Positions 20,508 through 31,447 of a DNA stretch of 64,000 bases are shown piece after piece; the stretch's first letter is position 1, and each line of letters begins with the position of its first letter. A program made the position numbers and the translations under genes. The notes below the pieces were generated by a model. That model made no database searches. It saw only the letters and a list, made by a program, of their open reading frames with translations, and was not told where the DNA came from. This stretch comes from Pelotomaculum thermopropionicum SI (lineage in GTDB: Bacteria > Bacillota > Desulfotomaculia > Desulfotomaculales > Pelotomaculaceae), in assembly GCA_000010565.1 (NCBI GenBank), contig AP009389.1, forward strand, positions 2,914,001 through 2,978,000, written 5' to 3'.

Positions 20508-20553
20508 CGGGATTCACCTCTCTTCTCTAAATACACAAAGGACACACTTTCAT

Positions 20554-20582
20554 ATTATAGCATACGGGGCAGCGCCCTGCAA
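20554..20582 (-). promoter_or_regulatory. Sigma-A-type promoter of rpmE
   Basis: On the minus strand TTGCAG (-35, 20577-20582) and TATAAT (-10, 20554-20559) are 17 bases apart, giving a start about 35-40 bases ahead of the rpmE ATG. It probably also drives yqhQ, prfA and genes beyond, since no terminator is seen after rpmE. Confidence 0.75.
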
Positions 20583-20704
20583 GAAAGAGAAATTTTTGTT
20601 GTGCCGGACCGTGACAGGGGTCATGTTGTATGTGGCTGAGAAAATGTCATGCTGCAAATTTACCGGCTTATAAGGGGGTATGAGAATACCGGTGTGATGA
20701 AATT

Positions 20705-21991
20705 TCACCGTACAGGGCGGCTGAAGCTTCCCACGGCCAGCCCCGGCACCTCCTGCAGGGCTTCTATCAGGGCCGGTATGCCAATGGTCCTGCTGCCGCT
20801 GCGGGGCAGTTGCGGAAAAAGAAAATCGGGGTCTATATTCAGGTTGCGCAACTGAACCAGATTTATTCCGGTGTCATTAATCAGCTCCAGCAGGGCTTCT
20901 ATTTCCTCCTCCCGGTCGGTAAGCCCCGGGAAAACCAGCAGATTTATCGAAGTATAAACGCCCTGCGCCACCGCCGCCCTGAGCGAGCGGCGGACGTCGG
21001 CCAGGCTAAAGCCGTAAGGCCGGCAGTATGCTCTGTAAGTGTCCTCCCGGGCGCTGATCAGGCTGATGCGGATGGCATCCAGGCCGGCCCGGCAAATAAC
21101 GGCCACGCCGGCGGTATGGCCGCCGTTGCTGTTCATGTTGATGGTGCCCGAGGCGGTGGCCGCCCTTATCTGTCCGATTGCCTCAACTATGGTTTCTGCG
21201 GCCAGGGCCGGCTCGCCCTCGCAGCCCTGCCCGAAGCTTACAATGGCGCCGTCCCCGCTTTCCAGGTGGGGTACGGCTATTTCGGCTATTTCCCGCGGGG
21301 CAGGCTTAAACCCGATCCTCTCCTGGGGGGAGGGGCAGCACTCGGCCGGCTGCAGCGAGATGCAGCCCAGGCAGCGGGAATTGCAGACAGGGGAAACGGG
21401 AATGCCGCCCTCCCAGCGGCCGTAAAAAATATTCTGGGCGGTAAAACAGCCGTAATCCAGTGAACAGCGGGCAAGCTGCCGCAAAATCCGGTTTTCCGGG
21501 TGCTGCTTCAGCTTTTCTTCGATTCGCGCCGGCAAGTCCTGCGTATTGTAATGCGCCGGGTCCCACCGGCCGGGGTCCTCGGTGCGCCGGGCGGCCACGT
21601 ACAGCTCCCCCGCCCGGCAGGCTACGGCCGCATAACCCAGCAGGGGAAGCGGTTTTTCTCTTTTGACCTTCTTATAAGCCGGCAGCAGGGTGCGGGTATA
21701 GCCCTGGGGCAAAAGCGCCCCCACCGCCCAGGCCCGCCCCCCGGCCCAGGGATTATGCTCAAGGACGGAAAAACGCCCGGCCCGGCTGATTCCCACCGCC
21801 AGGCCGCCTGGCACCAGCACCAGGGAAGCGCCTTCCGGCATTTTTACCACGTCCTCCTCCATCAGTTCGACCAGCCGGTCTCCGGTGCGCCCGGTGGCTC
21901 CCAGGGTACGGTGGTCGTACAACCGACCGTCATCGCCGGCAAAAACCAGGCGGTACAGCCGGCCCACCTCCTTTACGGCGTTACCAGGCAC
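20705..21991 (-). CDS. Radical SAM protein of unknown function
   Basis: A 428-residue protein whose second half is a radical SAM domain: CNSRCLGC (CxxxCxxC) holds the 4Fe-4S cluster, followed by IVSFGQGCEGEPALAAETIV and NMNSNGG, typical strand motifs of the fold. The first ~190 residues (RLYRLVFAGDDGRLYDHRTLGATGRTG...) form an extra domain I do not recognise. The start is probably the GTG at 21991, although AAGGAGGTGG occurs inside the frame shortly after. Substrate unknown; neighbours (LysM/M23, rpmE) give no clear hint. Confidence 0.75.
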   Translation of the reverse strand: MPGNAVKEVGRLYRLVFAGDDGRLYDHRTLGATGRTGDRLVELMEEDVVKMPEGASLVLVPGGLAVGISRAGRFSVLEHNPWAGGRAWAVGALLPQGYTRTLLPAYKKVKREKPLPLLGYAAVACRAGELYVAARRTEDPGRWDPAHYNTQDLPARIEEKLKQHPENRILRQLARCSLDYGCFTAQNIFYGRWEGGIPVSPVCNSRCLGCISLQPAECCPSPQERIGFKPAPREIAEIAVPHLESGDGAIVSFGQGCEGEPALAAETIVEAIGQIRAATASGTINMNSNGGHTAGVAVICRAGLDAIRISLISAREDTYRAYCRPYGFSLADVRRSLRAAVAQGVYTSINLLVFPGLTDREEEIEALLELINDTGINLVQLRNLNIDPDFLFPQLPRSGSRTIGIPALIEALQEVPGLAVGSFSRPVR

Positions 21992-22115
21992 GGCCTTAAC
22001 CGGCCCGGCAACTCAACTCCTTTTCACATCTATAAGAAAGTATAATATAAATCCCGGCCTGAAGGCAGCGGCATAAGGCCGCCCCGCAAAAAAATTTTTG
22101 CCGTTCCGAAAGGCA

Positions 22116-22141
22116 AAAGGCCGCTCTTAAAGAACGGCCGT
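22116..22141 (-). terminator. Terminator after the LysM/M23 gene
   Basis: The arms ACGGCCG and CGGCCTTT pair around a TTCTTTAAGAG loop just past the stop at 22149, with a short T-containing tail on the minus strand. Confidence 0.65.
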
Positions 22142-22148
22142 TTCCCTA

Positions 22149-23033
22149 TTAACCGTAATAGCTTTCCTGCTCCAGGAACAGCGCCGGATCCATGGGGACA
22201 CCGTTTTTCAGCACCTCCAGGTGCAGGTGCGGCCCGTTGGAGCGGCCGGTGTTGCCGGCCAGGGCTATTATCGTGCTTGTGCCCACGGAATCCCCTTCCG
22301 AAACCAGAATCCTCGAACAATGCGCGTACAGGGTGCGCGTGCCGTTACCGTGATCGATGATTACCGCCAGCCCGTAGGTACCCCTCGGCCCTGCAAACAC
22401 GACCCGGCCCGGCGCCGCCGCCCGGATCGGCGTGCCCGCCTCGGCGGCTATGTCAATCCCCTCGTGTGGCTTGCCGTCCCTCATGCCGAACGGCGAGGTT
22501 ACGGCGCCGACCAGGGGCCAGGCGAGGGGCCATGCCGCCGCCCTCCGGAAGGACATTGCAGCACCGGAAGCGTCAAGGGGGACGAAAAGCTGCTGGCCGG
22601 CGAGGATGCTGTTTGAGTCGGCAAGGCCGTTCCTGGCCGCTATGGTTCCGACGTCAACCCGGTACATCCTGGCGATGTCCCATAACGTTTCTCCCGGCCG
22701 GACGCGGTGCGTGGCGCAACCGGCAGGAAGCGCCAGCAACTGGCCGGCCTTGATCCTGTCCCGGTCCAAAAGCCCGTTGGCGGCGGCCAGGGCCTCAACG
22801 GTAAGCCCGTTTTCCCTGGCAATGCTCCACAGCGTATCGCCGGGCCTGACCTCATAGCAGCCCCGGGCTGCCGAAACGGCCGCAGAAGGCGGCGAAACGT
22901 AGGGGGCGTCTTCTATAATAAGCTCGTCCAGGCGGGCCAGGGCCGGGCCGGCCGTCCAGAGGAAGGCCGCGGCGCACAGCACTGCTGCCGCCGCCCTGAC
23001 AAAATATTTTTTTTGTTTCAAGTTTTGCACCAT
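22149..23033 (-). CDS. LysM-LysM-M23 cell-wall endopeptidase, exported
   Basis: Predicted peptidoglycan hydrolase. From the ATG at 23033 it has a signal/anchor segment (AAAAVLCAAAFLWTAGPALA), two LysM repeats (CYEVRPGDTLWSIARENGLT and THRVRPGETLWDIARMYRVD) that bind glycan, and a C-terminal M23 domain with HEGIDIAA (His and Asp zinc ligands) and the HLHLEV motif. The ATG at 23033 is eight bases after GAGGTG, and that site is inside the hairpin with the rho 3' end. It may act in sporulation or cell-wall remodelling. Confidence 0.92.
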   Translation of the reverse strand: MVQNLKQKKYFVRAAAAVLCAAAFLWTAGPALARLDELIIEDAPYVSPPSAAVSAARGCYEVRPGDTLWSIARENGLTVEALAAANGLLDRDRIKAGQLLALPAGCATHRVRPGETLWDIARMYRVDVGTIAARNGLADSNSILAGQQLFVPLDASGAAMSFRRAAAWPLAWPLVGAVTSPFGMRDGKPHEGIDIAAEAGTPIRAAAPGRVVFAGPRGTYGLAVIIDHGNGTRTLYAHCSRILVSEGDSVGTSTIIALAGNTGRSNGPHLHLEVLKNGVPMDPALFLEQESYYG

Positions 23034-23035
23034 TA

Positions 23036-23093
23036 AAAAATCACCTCTTTCAAAGCAAATCACTGTCTAGTGTTTCCAGAAGAGGTGATTTTT
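23036..23093 (-). terminator. Rho-gene terminator whose stem covers the next gene's ribosome-binding site
   Basis: Minus-strand RNA can form a 14-base-pair perfect stem (23080-23093 with 23036-23049) around a 30-base loop, followed by a run of U. The 3' arm contains GAGGUG, the ribosome-binding site of the M23 gene at 23033, and the 5' arm contains CACCUC. It can act as a terminator, or mask the site in readthrough RNA. Confidence 0.75.
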
Positions 23094-23108
23094 ATACGTG
23101 GGTTAAAT

Positions 23109-24419
23109 TCATGCGTAGGAGCCCTTGCGGCCCGGCTCGGCCCGCCCCGCCGCTGCGGCCTCGGCCCGGCGCAGGTGCTGAAAGGCCTGGAGCAGGTCGC
23201 GGTTGGTTCTGGTCCGTTTTATCTGCTCCAGCAGCATCTCCATTGCCTCCCAGGGCGTGGCCCCGCTGGTGGCCCGGCGAAACTGCCAGATCATTTCCAG
23301 CTCCTCTTTTGAGAGAAGAAGCTCTTCTTTGCGCGTTCCGGAGCGCTGCACGTCTATGGCGGGGAACAGCCTTCTCTCGGCCAGCCGCCGGTCGAGGATC
23401 AGCTCCATGTTACCCGTGCCTTTAAACTCTTCGAAGATGACATCGTCCATCCTGCTGCCGGTTTCAATCAGGGCCGTGGCCAGAATGGTCAGGCTCCCGC
23501 CCTCCTCCAGGTTGCGCGCCGCACCGAAAAACCGCTTGGGCTTGTGAAGCGCAGCCGGGTCCACGCCGCCGGACAGGGTGCGGCCGCTGGGAGGAACCAC
23601 CAGGTTGTGGGCCCTGGCCAGGCGGGTGATGCTGTCCAGCAGGATGACCACGTCGTGCTTGTGTTCCACCAGGCGCTTGGCCCGCTCCAGCACCATATCG
23701 GCTACCTTGACGTGGTTTTCGGGCGGCTCGTCAAAGGTGGAGCTGACCACCTCGCCGTTCACAGAGCGCTCAATATCGGTAACCTCTTCCGGCCGCTCGT
23801 CGATGAGCAGGACCATAAGTATCACTTCCGGATGGTTTCTGGTAATGCTGTTGGCAATTTCTTTCAGAAGGATGGTCTTGCCTGCTTTGGGCGGAGCGAC
23901 GATTAAACCGCGCTGGCCCTTGCCGATGGGGGATACCAGGTCAATAACGCGCGCCGAGAGGTTGTCCGGCTCGGTTTCTAAAATTATCCGTTCCAGGGGA
24001 TACAGGGGGGTAAGTCCGTCAAAATGCAGCCTTTCGCTGGCCTGCTCGGGGTCTACGCCGTTTACCTGCTCTACCCGCAGCAGGGCGAAATACCGCTCGG
24101 TTTCTTTGGGACGCCTTACCTGGCCTGCCACAAGGTCGCCCGTGCGCAGGTCAAAACGCCTGATTTGTGATGATGAAACATAGATGTCGTCATGGCTGGG
24201 GAGATACTGGAAGGGCCTTAAGAATCCGTAACCGTCGGGCAGGATTTCCAGAACTCCTTTGGCGTACAGAAGGCCGTGCTTTTCGGTCTGTGTCTTCAAA
24301 ATCTCGAAAATCAGCTCTTTTTTCCGGAGCTTGTAATAACCAGGCAGTTCCAGCTCTCTGGCTATCTTGTAAAGCTCCACCATGGTCTTGCTTTCCAGGT
24401 CGGCATAATTCAAAGGCAA
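23109..24419 (-). CDS. rho: Transcription termination factor Rho
   Basis: RNA-dependent ATPase helicase, 436 residues. The N-terminal helical domain ([29 protein letters not shown]), the cold-shock-like RNA-binding domain ([14 protein letters not shown]), the Walker A loop PPKAGKT at 176-182 and the Q/R-loop region (ITRLARAHN) are all present. The N-terminal insertion found in some high-GC bacteria is absent. Starts are TTG: 24419, or 24413, which is better spaced from AAAGGGGGG. Confidence 0.98.
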   Translation of the reverse strand: MPLNYADLESKTMVELYKIARELELPGYYKLRKKELIFEILKTQTEKHGLLYAKGVLEILPDGYGFLRPFQYLPSHDDIYVSSSQIRRFDLRTGDLVAGQVRRPKETERYFALLRVEQVNGVDPEQASERLHFDGLTPLYPLERIILETEPDNLSARVIDLVSPIGKGQRGLIVAPPKAGKTILLKEIANSITRNHPEVILMVLLIDERPEEVTDIERSVNGEVVSSTFDEPPENHVKVADMVLERAKRLVEHKHDVVILLDSITRLARAHNLVVPPSGRTLSGGVDPAALHKPKRFFGAARNLEEGGSLTILATALIETGSRMDDVIFEEFKGTGNMELILDRRLAERRLFPAIDVQRSGTRKEELLLSKEELEMIWQFRRATSGATPWEAMEMLLEQIKRTRTNRDLLQAFQHLRRAEAAAAGRAEPGRKGSYA

Positions 24420-24471
24420 CCCCCCTTTACTTTCGGGTGTTTGATTAATTTATAACCATGCGGCCGGGGTT

Positions 24472-24939
24472 TTATACCCTCCGCCGCCGTCGCCGCCGCT
24501 CCAGGACAAAAACCAGCAGGAAATATATTGCCAGCAGCACCAGGGTGGCGTTCACCAGGCTGCCCACCAGAAAAGGGTAGCCGTGCTCGGCCAGGCTGCT
24601 GATCAAAAGGTTTAGCAGGGAATTGCCAGTATCTGCAATGTCCGGCCCGGGGATGTCCCCGATCAGGGCCCTGCCCACTATTACGTTCAGGGTAAAGAAA
24701 AACGGGACTGCCAGCTTGAAAAAAATTACCGTGGCCACCGCCGCTACGGCGTTGCAGCGAACCAGGCGGGCCACCAGGTAGGAAAGAGGAATGCTGATTA
24801 AAGGAACGGGCAGGAAATCAAAGGCCAGGCCCAGGGCCACGCCTCCTGCCACCTTGCTGGGAGAGTCGGCCAGCCCGGCCATTCTGGCGCAATAAGAGCG
24901 AACGCTCTCTGCCAAACGAAGAGACATTCTTTTTTTCAT
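24472..24939 (-). CDS. DUF2062 membrane protein
   Basis: A protein of about 155 residues with the DUF2062 pattern: DSPSKVAGGVALGLAFDFLPVP at the start, then three or four hydrophobic helices (ISIPLSYLVARLV, AVATVIFFKLAVPFFFTL, FLVGSLVNATLVLLAIYFLLVFVL) and an Arg-rich C-terminal tail of seven Arg. The function of the family is unknown. I use the ATG at 24939 (MKKRMSLRL) behind AAGGA rather than the one at 24960. Confidence 0.8.
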   Translation of the reverse strand: MKKRMSLRLAESVRSYCARMAGLADSPSKVAGGVALGLAFDFLPVPLISIPLSYLVARLVRCNAVAAVATVIFFKLAVPFFFTLNVIVGRALIGDIPGPDIADTGNSLLNLLISSLAEHGYPFLVGSLVNATLVLLAIYFLLVFVLERRRRRRRV

Positions 24940-24984
24940 AGCGGATTCCTTCGGGAGCATTATCCAACTTCTTCCTGGCAGGCT

Positions 24985-25632
24985 CTATTTGTCCTTTACC
25001 TTTTCCCAGTCCTCCAGAAACTTTTTGATTCCCGCCTCTGTGAGGGGATGCCCGATCATCTGCATCAGCACTTTGTAAGGAACGGTGGCAATGTGGGCAC
25101 CGGCCTTGGCTGCCATGGTGACGTGGACCGGGTGGCGGATGCTGGCGGCAATTACCTCGGTCCGGATGCAGTGCCGTTCGAATATTTCCATGATATCGTA
25201 AATCAGCGCCGCCCCGTCCTGGCTGACATCGTCCAGGCGGCCCACAAAGGGGCTGACGTAGGAAGCCCCGGCCCTGGCCGCCAGAAGGGCCTGGTTGGCG
25301 GAAAAAATTAAGGTCACGTTCGTCCGGATGCCCTTTTGGGCCAGTATTTTAACGGCCTTCAGGCCTTCTGCGGTCATGGGTATTTTAACCACAATGTTGG
25401 GGTGGATGGAGGAAAGCTCCTCCGCCTCGGCAATCATTCCCGCCGCGTCAGGGCTTACCGCCTCGGCGCTAATCGGGCCGTCCACAATGGCGGCTATTTC
25501 CCGCACCACCTGGGCGAAGTTGCGCCCCTCCCTGGCAATCAGGGAAGGATTGGTGGTCACGCCGCAGATTATGCCCAGCGCATAAGCTTCCCGGATTTCT
25601 TCTATGTTTGCGGTATCGATAAAAAGTTTCAC
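24985..25632 (-). CDS. fsa: Fructose-6-phosphate aldolase / small transaldolase
   Basis: A 215-residue TIM-barrel aldolase of the short transaldolase family, with the Schiff-base lysine Lys83 in [14 protein letters not shown] and the start [17 protein letters not shown]. subtilis has the related tal (ywjH) at this place between fba and rho. Short members may be either transaldolases or fructose-6-phosphate aldolases; this cannot be decided here. GTG start behind AAGGAG. Confidence 0.92.
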   Translation of the reverse strand: MKLFIDTANIEEIREAYALGIICGVTTNPSLIAREGRNFAQVVREIAAIVDGPISAEAVSPDAAGMIAEAEELSSIHPNIVVKIPMTAEGLKAVKILAQKGIRTNVTLIFSANQALLAARAGASYVSPFVGRLDDVSQDGAALIYDIMEIFERHCIRTEVIAASIRHPVHVTMAAKAGAHIATVPYKVLMQMIGHPLTEAGIKKFLEDWEKVKDK

Positions 25633-25677
25633 CAGAAAAGCACTCCTTTACTGCCGTGTTAAAAGCCCGGCTGCATT

Positions 25678-26532
25678 TCAGGCCTTGTTGGCGCTGCCGA
25701 AAACGCGGATTTTCTCCCTGATTACTGCGACTGCCGCCTCCCTGGCGGGGGCCAGCACCTTGCGCGGGTCGATTTCGCCGGGATCGGCCTCCAGCACCCG
25801 GCGCGCTGCGGCAACAAACGCTTCGCGGATGTTGGTATCGATGTTGACCTTGCGCACGCCCAACCGGATGGCCTCCCGGACGGCTTCGTCGGGCACGCCG
25901 GAGGAACCGTGCAGGACCAGCGGTATTTGCACGGCTGACCGGATCTTTTCCAGGCGGGGAAAGTCAAGCTTGGGCACTCCCCGGTAACGGCCGTGGGCGG
26001 TGCCTACGGCCACGGCCAGGCAATCCACGCCGGTCTCGCGCACAAAAATGCCGGCTTCCTCCGGGTCGGTCAAGACGGCTTCCCGCTCACTGACGGCAAT
26101 ATCGTCTTCGGCCCCGCCGATTTTGCCCAGTTCGGCCTCCACCGAAACGCCCACCGCCCTGGCTACCTCCACCACCCTTCTGGTCAGGGCGACATTTTCC
26201 GCCAGGGGCAGCCTGGAGCCGTCAATCATGACCGAGGTAAAACCGGCCCGGATGCACTGAACAACCTGCTCAAAACTGGTGCCGTGGTCCAGGTGGAGTG
26301 CCACCGGCACGCGGGCGCGCCCGGCTGCAAGCCTTGCCATGGCCGCGATATAGTCGATGCCGGCGTACCTGATGGCACCCTGGCTGGCCTGCATGATCAC
26401 CGGGGCGTTCTCCGCCTCGGCCGCCGCCACTATCGCCTGGACGATCTCCATATTGTTGCAGTTAAAGGCCCCCACGGCGTAACCGCCGGTCTCGGCCTCC
26501 TTCAACAACTCGCCTGCCGTTACAAGAGGCAT
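25678..26532 (-). CDS. fba: Class II fructose-1,6-bisphosphate aldolase
   Basis: Zinc-dependent aldolase of glycolysis and gluconeogenesis, 284 residues. VALHLDHGTSFEQVVQCIRAGF carries the Asp/His active-site pair, AVGTAHGRY the second metal histidine, and LVLHGSSGVPDEAVREAIRLG the third His and phosphate-binding loop; KVNIDTNIREAF completes the phosphate site. An AAGGGGGG site precedes the ATG. Adjacent to fsa, conserved with B. subtilis. Confidence 0.96.
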   Translation of the reverse strand: MPLVTAGELLKEAETGGYAVGAFNCNNMEIVQAIVAAAEAENAPVIMQASQGAIRYAGIDYIAAMARLAAGRARVPVALHLDHGTSFEQVVQCIRAGFTSVMIDGSRLPLAENVALTRRVVEVARAVGVSVEAELGKIGGAEDDIAVSEREAVLTDPEEAGIFVRETGVDCLAVAVGTAHGRYRGVPKLDFPRLEKIRSAVQIPLVLHGSSGVPDEAVREAIRLGVRKVNIDTNIREAFVAAARRVLEADPGEIDPRKVLAPAREAAVAVIREKIRVFGSANKA

Positions 26533-26593
26533 GGCGCACCCCCCTTGTAAAAGGCTATCCGAATACTCACATTATGGCCGGGCGCCGCCAAAA

Positions 26594-27277
26594 TTATGAA
26601 TTTTTCTTCTTGGGAGGGGCCTTCTTAAGCTTGCCCGTACTGGAAAGGCTGTCCAGGCATTTAAAGCCGCTCTGGGTCAGCTCAATGCTTTCCACCTGCT
26701 GGATAACCTTCAGATCTTCCTCCGTTTCGGCATAAATGATGTTGATGCTGTCGCAATTCCCGCAATGCAGCTCCAGCCGGTCCGGGAATATGTCCACCTC
26801 TATCTTGTAATTGCCGCACTGGCAGTAAAGCGCGCCCTGTCCGGATATTTTGTGAAGGCACCTCAAGACCCCGTACATGATCTCCGGATTGTGAAAATAG
26901 CCGTCACACCCGAATTCATCGATGATGGCCTCCAGTTCCCGCTCATTATTGCTCACCATTTCCCTGACCCTTCGCTCCGGCCCGATGTGCCCCAGTTCCA
27001 GGCCGGTATCCTGGCAGGCAAGCACGGTAACCTCCCCCGACCAGAGCGACTTGCCCGGAATTTCCCACTGATGCTTGGTTTCGCACACCATGCAGGGAAC
27101 CTGCAGCCAGTAAACGGCATGGTTTTTGGTGCCCGCCGTCAGCTTGGAGGCACCGCAGGAACATTTGAAGTAAACTGTCCCTCCTTTAGGAAAGGCAAAC
27201 CGGGAAAAGGCGTGGAACTCCATCTTTCCGCACTCGGTGCAGCGGATGGCCAGGACGGCACAGGTTGCAACAAGCAC
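26594..27277 (-). CDS. Cys-rich zinc-ribbon-like protein of unknown function
   Basis: I do not recognise this family with confidence. The 227-residue protein has paired cysteines suggesting zinc ribbons: IRCTECGKMEF (CxxC) with FKCSCGAS, VPCMVCETKHQW, LYCQCGNYKIEVD, and LHCGNCDSIN near the C-terminus, then a Lys-rich tail (KLKKAPPKKKNS). The central stretch NNERELEAIIDEFGCDGYFHNPE is helical. GTG start behind GGAGGTT. It sits between spo0F and fba, an operon region otherwise conserved in Firmicutes, so it may be a lineage-specific regulatory or sporulation-linked protein. Confidence 0.6.
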   Translation of the reverse strand: MLVATCAVLAIRCTECGKMEFHAFSRFAFPKGGTVYFKCSCGASKLTAGTKNHAVYWLQVPCMVCETKHQWEIPGKSLWSGEVTVLACQDTGLELGHIGPERRVREMVSNNERELEAIIDEFGCDGYFHNPEIMYGVLRCLHKISGQGALYCQCGNYKIEVDIFPDRLELHCGNCDSINIIYAETEEDLKVIQQVESIELTQSGFKCLDSLSSTGKLKKAPPKKKNS

Positions 27278-27428
27278 TGCTTAGAACCTCCTGCAAATTT
27301 AAAAAATGGGGCAATCCCCGGATTTAAATAATACTTCGCCAAAAAGAATAAAAGTCCTCTTTCCCGCCCGCGGACCCGCAGTGCTTTCCGACCGCCAGCT
27401 GTAAGAGGCCACCAAAAGTTGCACCGGA

Positions 27429-27836
27429 TTATCCAATCTCTTTAAGCATTTCCCGCTCAGCTTTTTCTTCTTCTAGCAGCCCTCTGATCAGGTAACGGGC
27501 ATCGTCCAGGTCAAACGGCTTGCTGATATAGTGCTGTACCCCCCTCTTCTTTGCCTCGGCAATAATATCGAGCTCACCGTAAGCCGTCATTATTACCACC
27601 GGCGTATCAGGGGCAATTTTCCGCAGTTCCTCCAGCGTCTCCAGCCCGTTCATGCCGGGCATTTTAATGTCGAGCAGGATAAGCGAGGGAATCCTTGTCT
27701 TTACCTTCTTGATTGCCTCAGACCCGCTGGAAGCCAGCTCCACACGGTACCCCTCACCCTTAAATGCTTCGCACAAGAGGTGCCTAACACCCGCCTGATC
27801 GTCAACAATTAGAAGGTCGTAAACTTCCCCTGCCAT
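27429..27836 (-). CDS. spo0F: Single-domain response regulator, Spo0F-like
   Basis: A 135-residue receiver domain without an output domain. Phosphoacceptor Asp56 is in LLDIKMPGMNG, with acidic partners Asp12 and Asp13, Thr84 (VIMTAYG) and Lys106 (ISKPFD). In the sporulation phosphorelay Spo0F takes phosphate from kinases and passes it to Spo0B/Spo0A. Position upstream of fba matches B. subtilis spo0F. The extended C-terminus (EEEKAEREMLKEIG) is slightly longer than usual. No partner kinase is encoded nearby. Confidence 0.85.
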   Translation of the reverse strand: MAGEVYDLLIVDDQAGVRHLLCEAFKGEGYRVELASSGSEAIKKVKTRIPSLILLDIKMPGMNGLETLEELRKIAPDTPVVIMTAYGELDIIAEAKKRGVQHYISKPFDLDDARYLIRGLLEEEKAEREMLKEIG

Positions 27837-27972
27837 TTATTTAGCCCCCCCCGTCGGGAGTATGTCGGAACCTGCAAGACCAGTGACCCCAGAAGCTTGG
27901 CAAAGACTTAACTTCTCCGAAAATTTCAAAAATCCTCCAGAATGTAATAAAAAATTGTCCCGGGGAAATATT

Positions 27973-28686
27973 TTAAAAATATCCGGGAAAAATCATTTTG
28001 GCCGGCATTGAAGCGGCTACGGCCACCGCCGCCACGACAAGCAGAACGGCAATTGCCGCCATGGCCAGGACCGGAGTGAAAACCACCAGAACCGCTCGTC
28101 CGGTGGTAAAACCGTGCACATGCCTGACTCCGATCACCAGAAGAACCATGGTCCACACCAGTACCGCCAGCCCGGCCAGCCCAACCAGCACGGTTGCGGC
28201 CAGCCTTCCCGTTCCAAACCAGTAGGCCAGTAGCTGCACCGGCAGCATAAAAATGGTCGGCAGCCCGGCCAGGCCGGCAACGGCAAAAACGCCCGCAGCC
28301 TTTCCCCGCCCGCCCAGCAACTCGGCCGCCAGGTGCAGCACGGCGCTGTAAACAAACCATTTTACATACCCCCAGACCAGGCCCAAAATTGCCCCCAGCG
28401 GAGCAAAAGCCTGCACCGCCGGCAGCATGTGCCCCATGCCCGAGGCATAAAGGCTTTGGTTCACCACCCGGGTGAAGGTTAGCAGTCCCATCACCGCGCC
28501 CAGGACGCCCAGCAGGGTGACCACCAGCGCCGACTGCCACAGCGGCGGCTTTCCGGCAACCTTTTGCATGGTCTTGCCCGGCTCAAAAAGAACTCCGTAA
28601 ACCAGTTCCAGAAACCCCGGCGGGCGCTCGCCCCCGTCAGGCGCCTTAAATTCTTCCCGAAGGTAATTTTCATTATTTAAGTCCAA
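27973..28686 (-). CDS. YIP1-family membrane protein
   Basis: A 237-residue protein with a short soluble start (NNENYLREEFKAPDGGERPPGFLELVYGVLFEPGKTM) typical of bacterial Yip1-domain proteins, then five hydrophobic helices (ALVVTLLGVLGAVMGLL; ILGLVWGYVKWFVYSAVLHL; LPTIFMLPVQLLAYWFG; LVGLAGLAVLVWTMVLLVIG; AIAVLLVVAAVAVAASM). The function in bacteria is not known. TTG start behind AAGGAGG. It lies just downstream of sppA. Confidence 0.75.
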   Translation of the reverse strand: MDLNNENYLREEFKAPDGGERPPGFLELVYGVLFEPGKTMQKVAGKPPLWQSALVVTLLGVLGAVMGLLTFTRVVNQSLYASGMGHMLPAVQAFAPLGAILGLVWGYVKWFVYSAVLHLAAELLGGRGKAAGVFAVAGLAGLPTIFMLPVQLLAYWFGTGRLAATVLVGLAGLAVLVWTMVLLVIGVRHVHGFTTGRAVLVVFTPVLAMAAIAVLLVVAAVAVAASMPAKMIFPGYF

Positions 28687-28724
28687 TCCGTCACAGCCTC
28701 CTTATCTAAAGAAAACTCACCGGG

Positions 28725-29663
28725 TTAAAACTGCCTTAAGCCAAGCGGGTAGCCGTCGCCCTCCCGGCCGGGAATTGCAAGCCAGCCCGGTTTCCGGAAA
28801 GTATTTCCGCCTGCGCCGGCAAACAATTCCTGCCAGATATTTTTGGGACCTATTTCAACGACTGCCGGCTCGCCCTTGATACCGGCCAGTTCGCCGGCCA
28901 GCAGGACGGCATCGTGAAGATCGCCAAGCCGGTCGACCAGCCCCAGTTCCTTGGCCTGGCGCCCCGTAAAGATCCTACCGTCCGCCAGCGGCCTGATTTC
29001 GGCGGGATCTTTGTGCCTGCCCCTGGCCACAACATCCACGAACTGGTTGTAGATGTCGTCAATCATCGACTGGAATATGGCGCGCTCTTCGGCCGTCGCC
29101 GGCCGGGAAGGGGAACCCATGTCCTTGTGGGGGCCGCTTTTAAAGGTCTCGGTATCCACCCCGATCTTGCTGTAAAGCTCCTCCAGGTTCAGGTACTGGA
29201 TTATAACGCCGATACTTCCCGTCAGGGTTCCCGGATTGGCCACAATCTGGTCGGCGCAGGCGGCAATCCAGTACGCCCCCGAGGCCGCAGAATCGCCCAT
29301 GGAGGCCACCACCTTTTTCCCCGAACGCTTCAGCCTTTCCACTTCGGCGCTGATTTCCTGCGCCGCCGCGGCGGTGCCGCCCGGGCTGTTCAGACGGATC
29401 ACCACTGCTTTTAAGTCAGGGTTTCTGGCCGCATTGCGCAGGGCGGAGGTAACTTGCTCCGAACTCGTATAGGTTTCAAACAGCCCCCCGCCGCCCCGGC
29501 CGCCGGTTATGGGGCCATCTATGTAAATAATCCCGACCTCCCCCTTACCCGGCCCGCCCCCTGCAACAGACCCCCCTTCCGGCTTCAGAATAACGGCCAG
29601 AACTACGGTAAGGGCAACGACTCCCAAGACTACGCCTGCAATGATCTTTTTTTTCAATGTCAT
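28725..29663 (-). CDS. sppA: Signal peptide peptidase SppA (serine protease)
   Basis: Membrane-anchored protease that degrades leftover signal peptides, 312 residues. One N-terminal helix (IIAGVVLGVVALTVVLAVIL), then the S49 domain with Ser128 in SMGDSAASGAYW and general-base Lys180 in SGPHKDMGSPS; RLNSPGGTAAAAQEI is the conserved substrate loop. A TTG six bases past the ATG, better spaced from GGAGG, is a possible start. It follows the pyrG terminator. Confidence 0.93.
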   Translation of the reverse strand: MTLKKKIIAGVVLGVVALTVVLAVILKPEGGSVAGGGPGKGEVGIIYIDGPITGGRGGGGLFETYTSSEQVTSALRNAARNPDLKAVVIRLNSPGGTAAAAQEISAEVERLKRSGKKVVASMGDSAASGAYWIAACADQIVANPGTLTGSIGVIIQYLNLEELYSKIGVDTETFKSGPHKDMGSPSRPATAEERAIFQSMIDDIYNQFVDVVARGRHKDPAEIRPLADGRIFTGRQAKELGLVDRLGDLHDAVLLAGELAGIKGEPAVVEIGPKNIWQELFAGAGGNTFRKPGWLAIPGREGDGYPLGLRQF

Positions 29664-29742
29664 CCTCCTCTCGCAAAGCTCTTTTTAGCATGCGGTGTAA
29701 AACCTGAAAACATACACCCGCCCTGCAAACTGAACCCCTAAC

Positions 29743-29768
29743 AAAAAAGCTTTGGTTTTACCAAAGCT
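29743..29768 (-). terminator. Intrinsic terminator of pyrG
   Basis: A perfect nine-base-pair stem (AGCTTTGGT with ACCAAAGCT) and a three-base loop, followed on the minus strand by TTTTTT, lies 14 bases past the pyrG stop. Confidence 0.92.
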
Positions 29769-29782
29769 GCTTAAAAATGCGG

Positions 29783-31441
<1,659 letters not shown>

Positions 31442-31447
31442 TCATCC

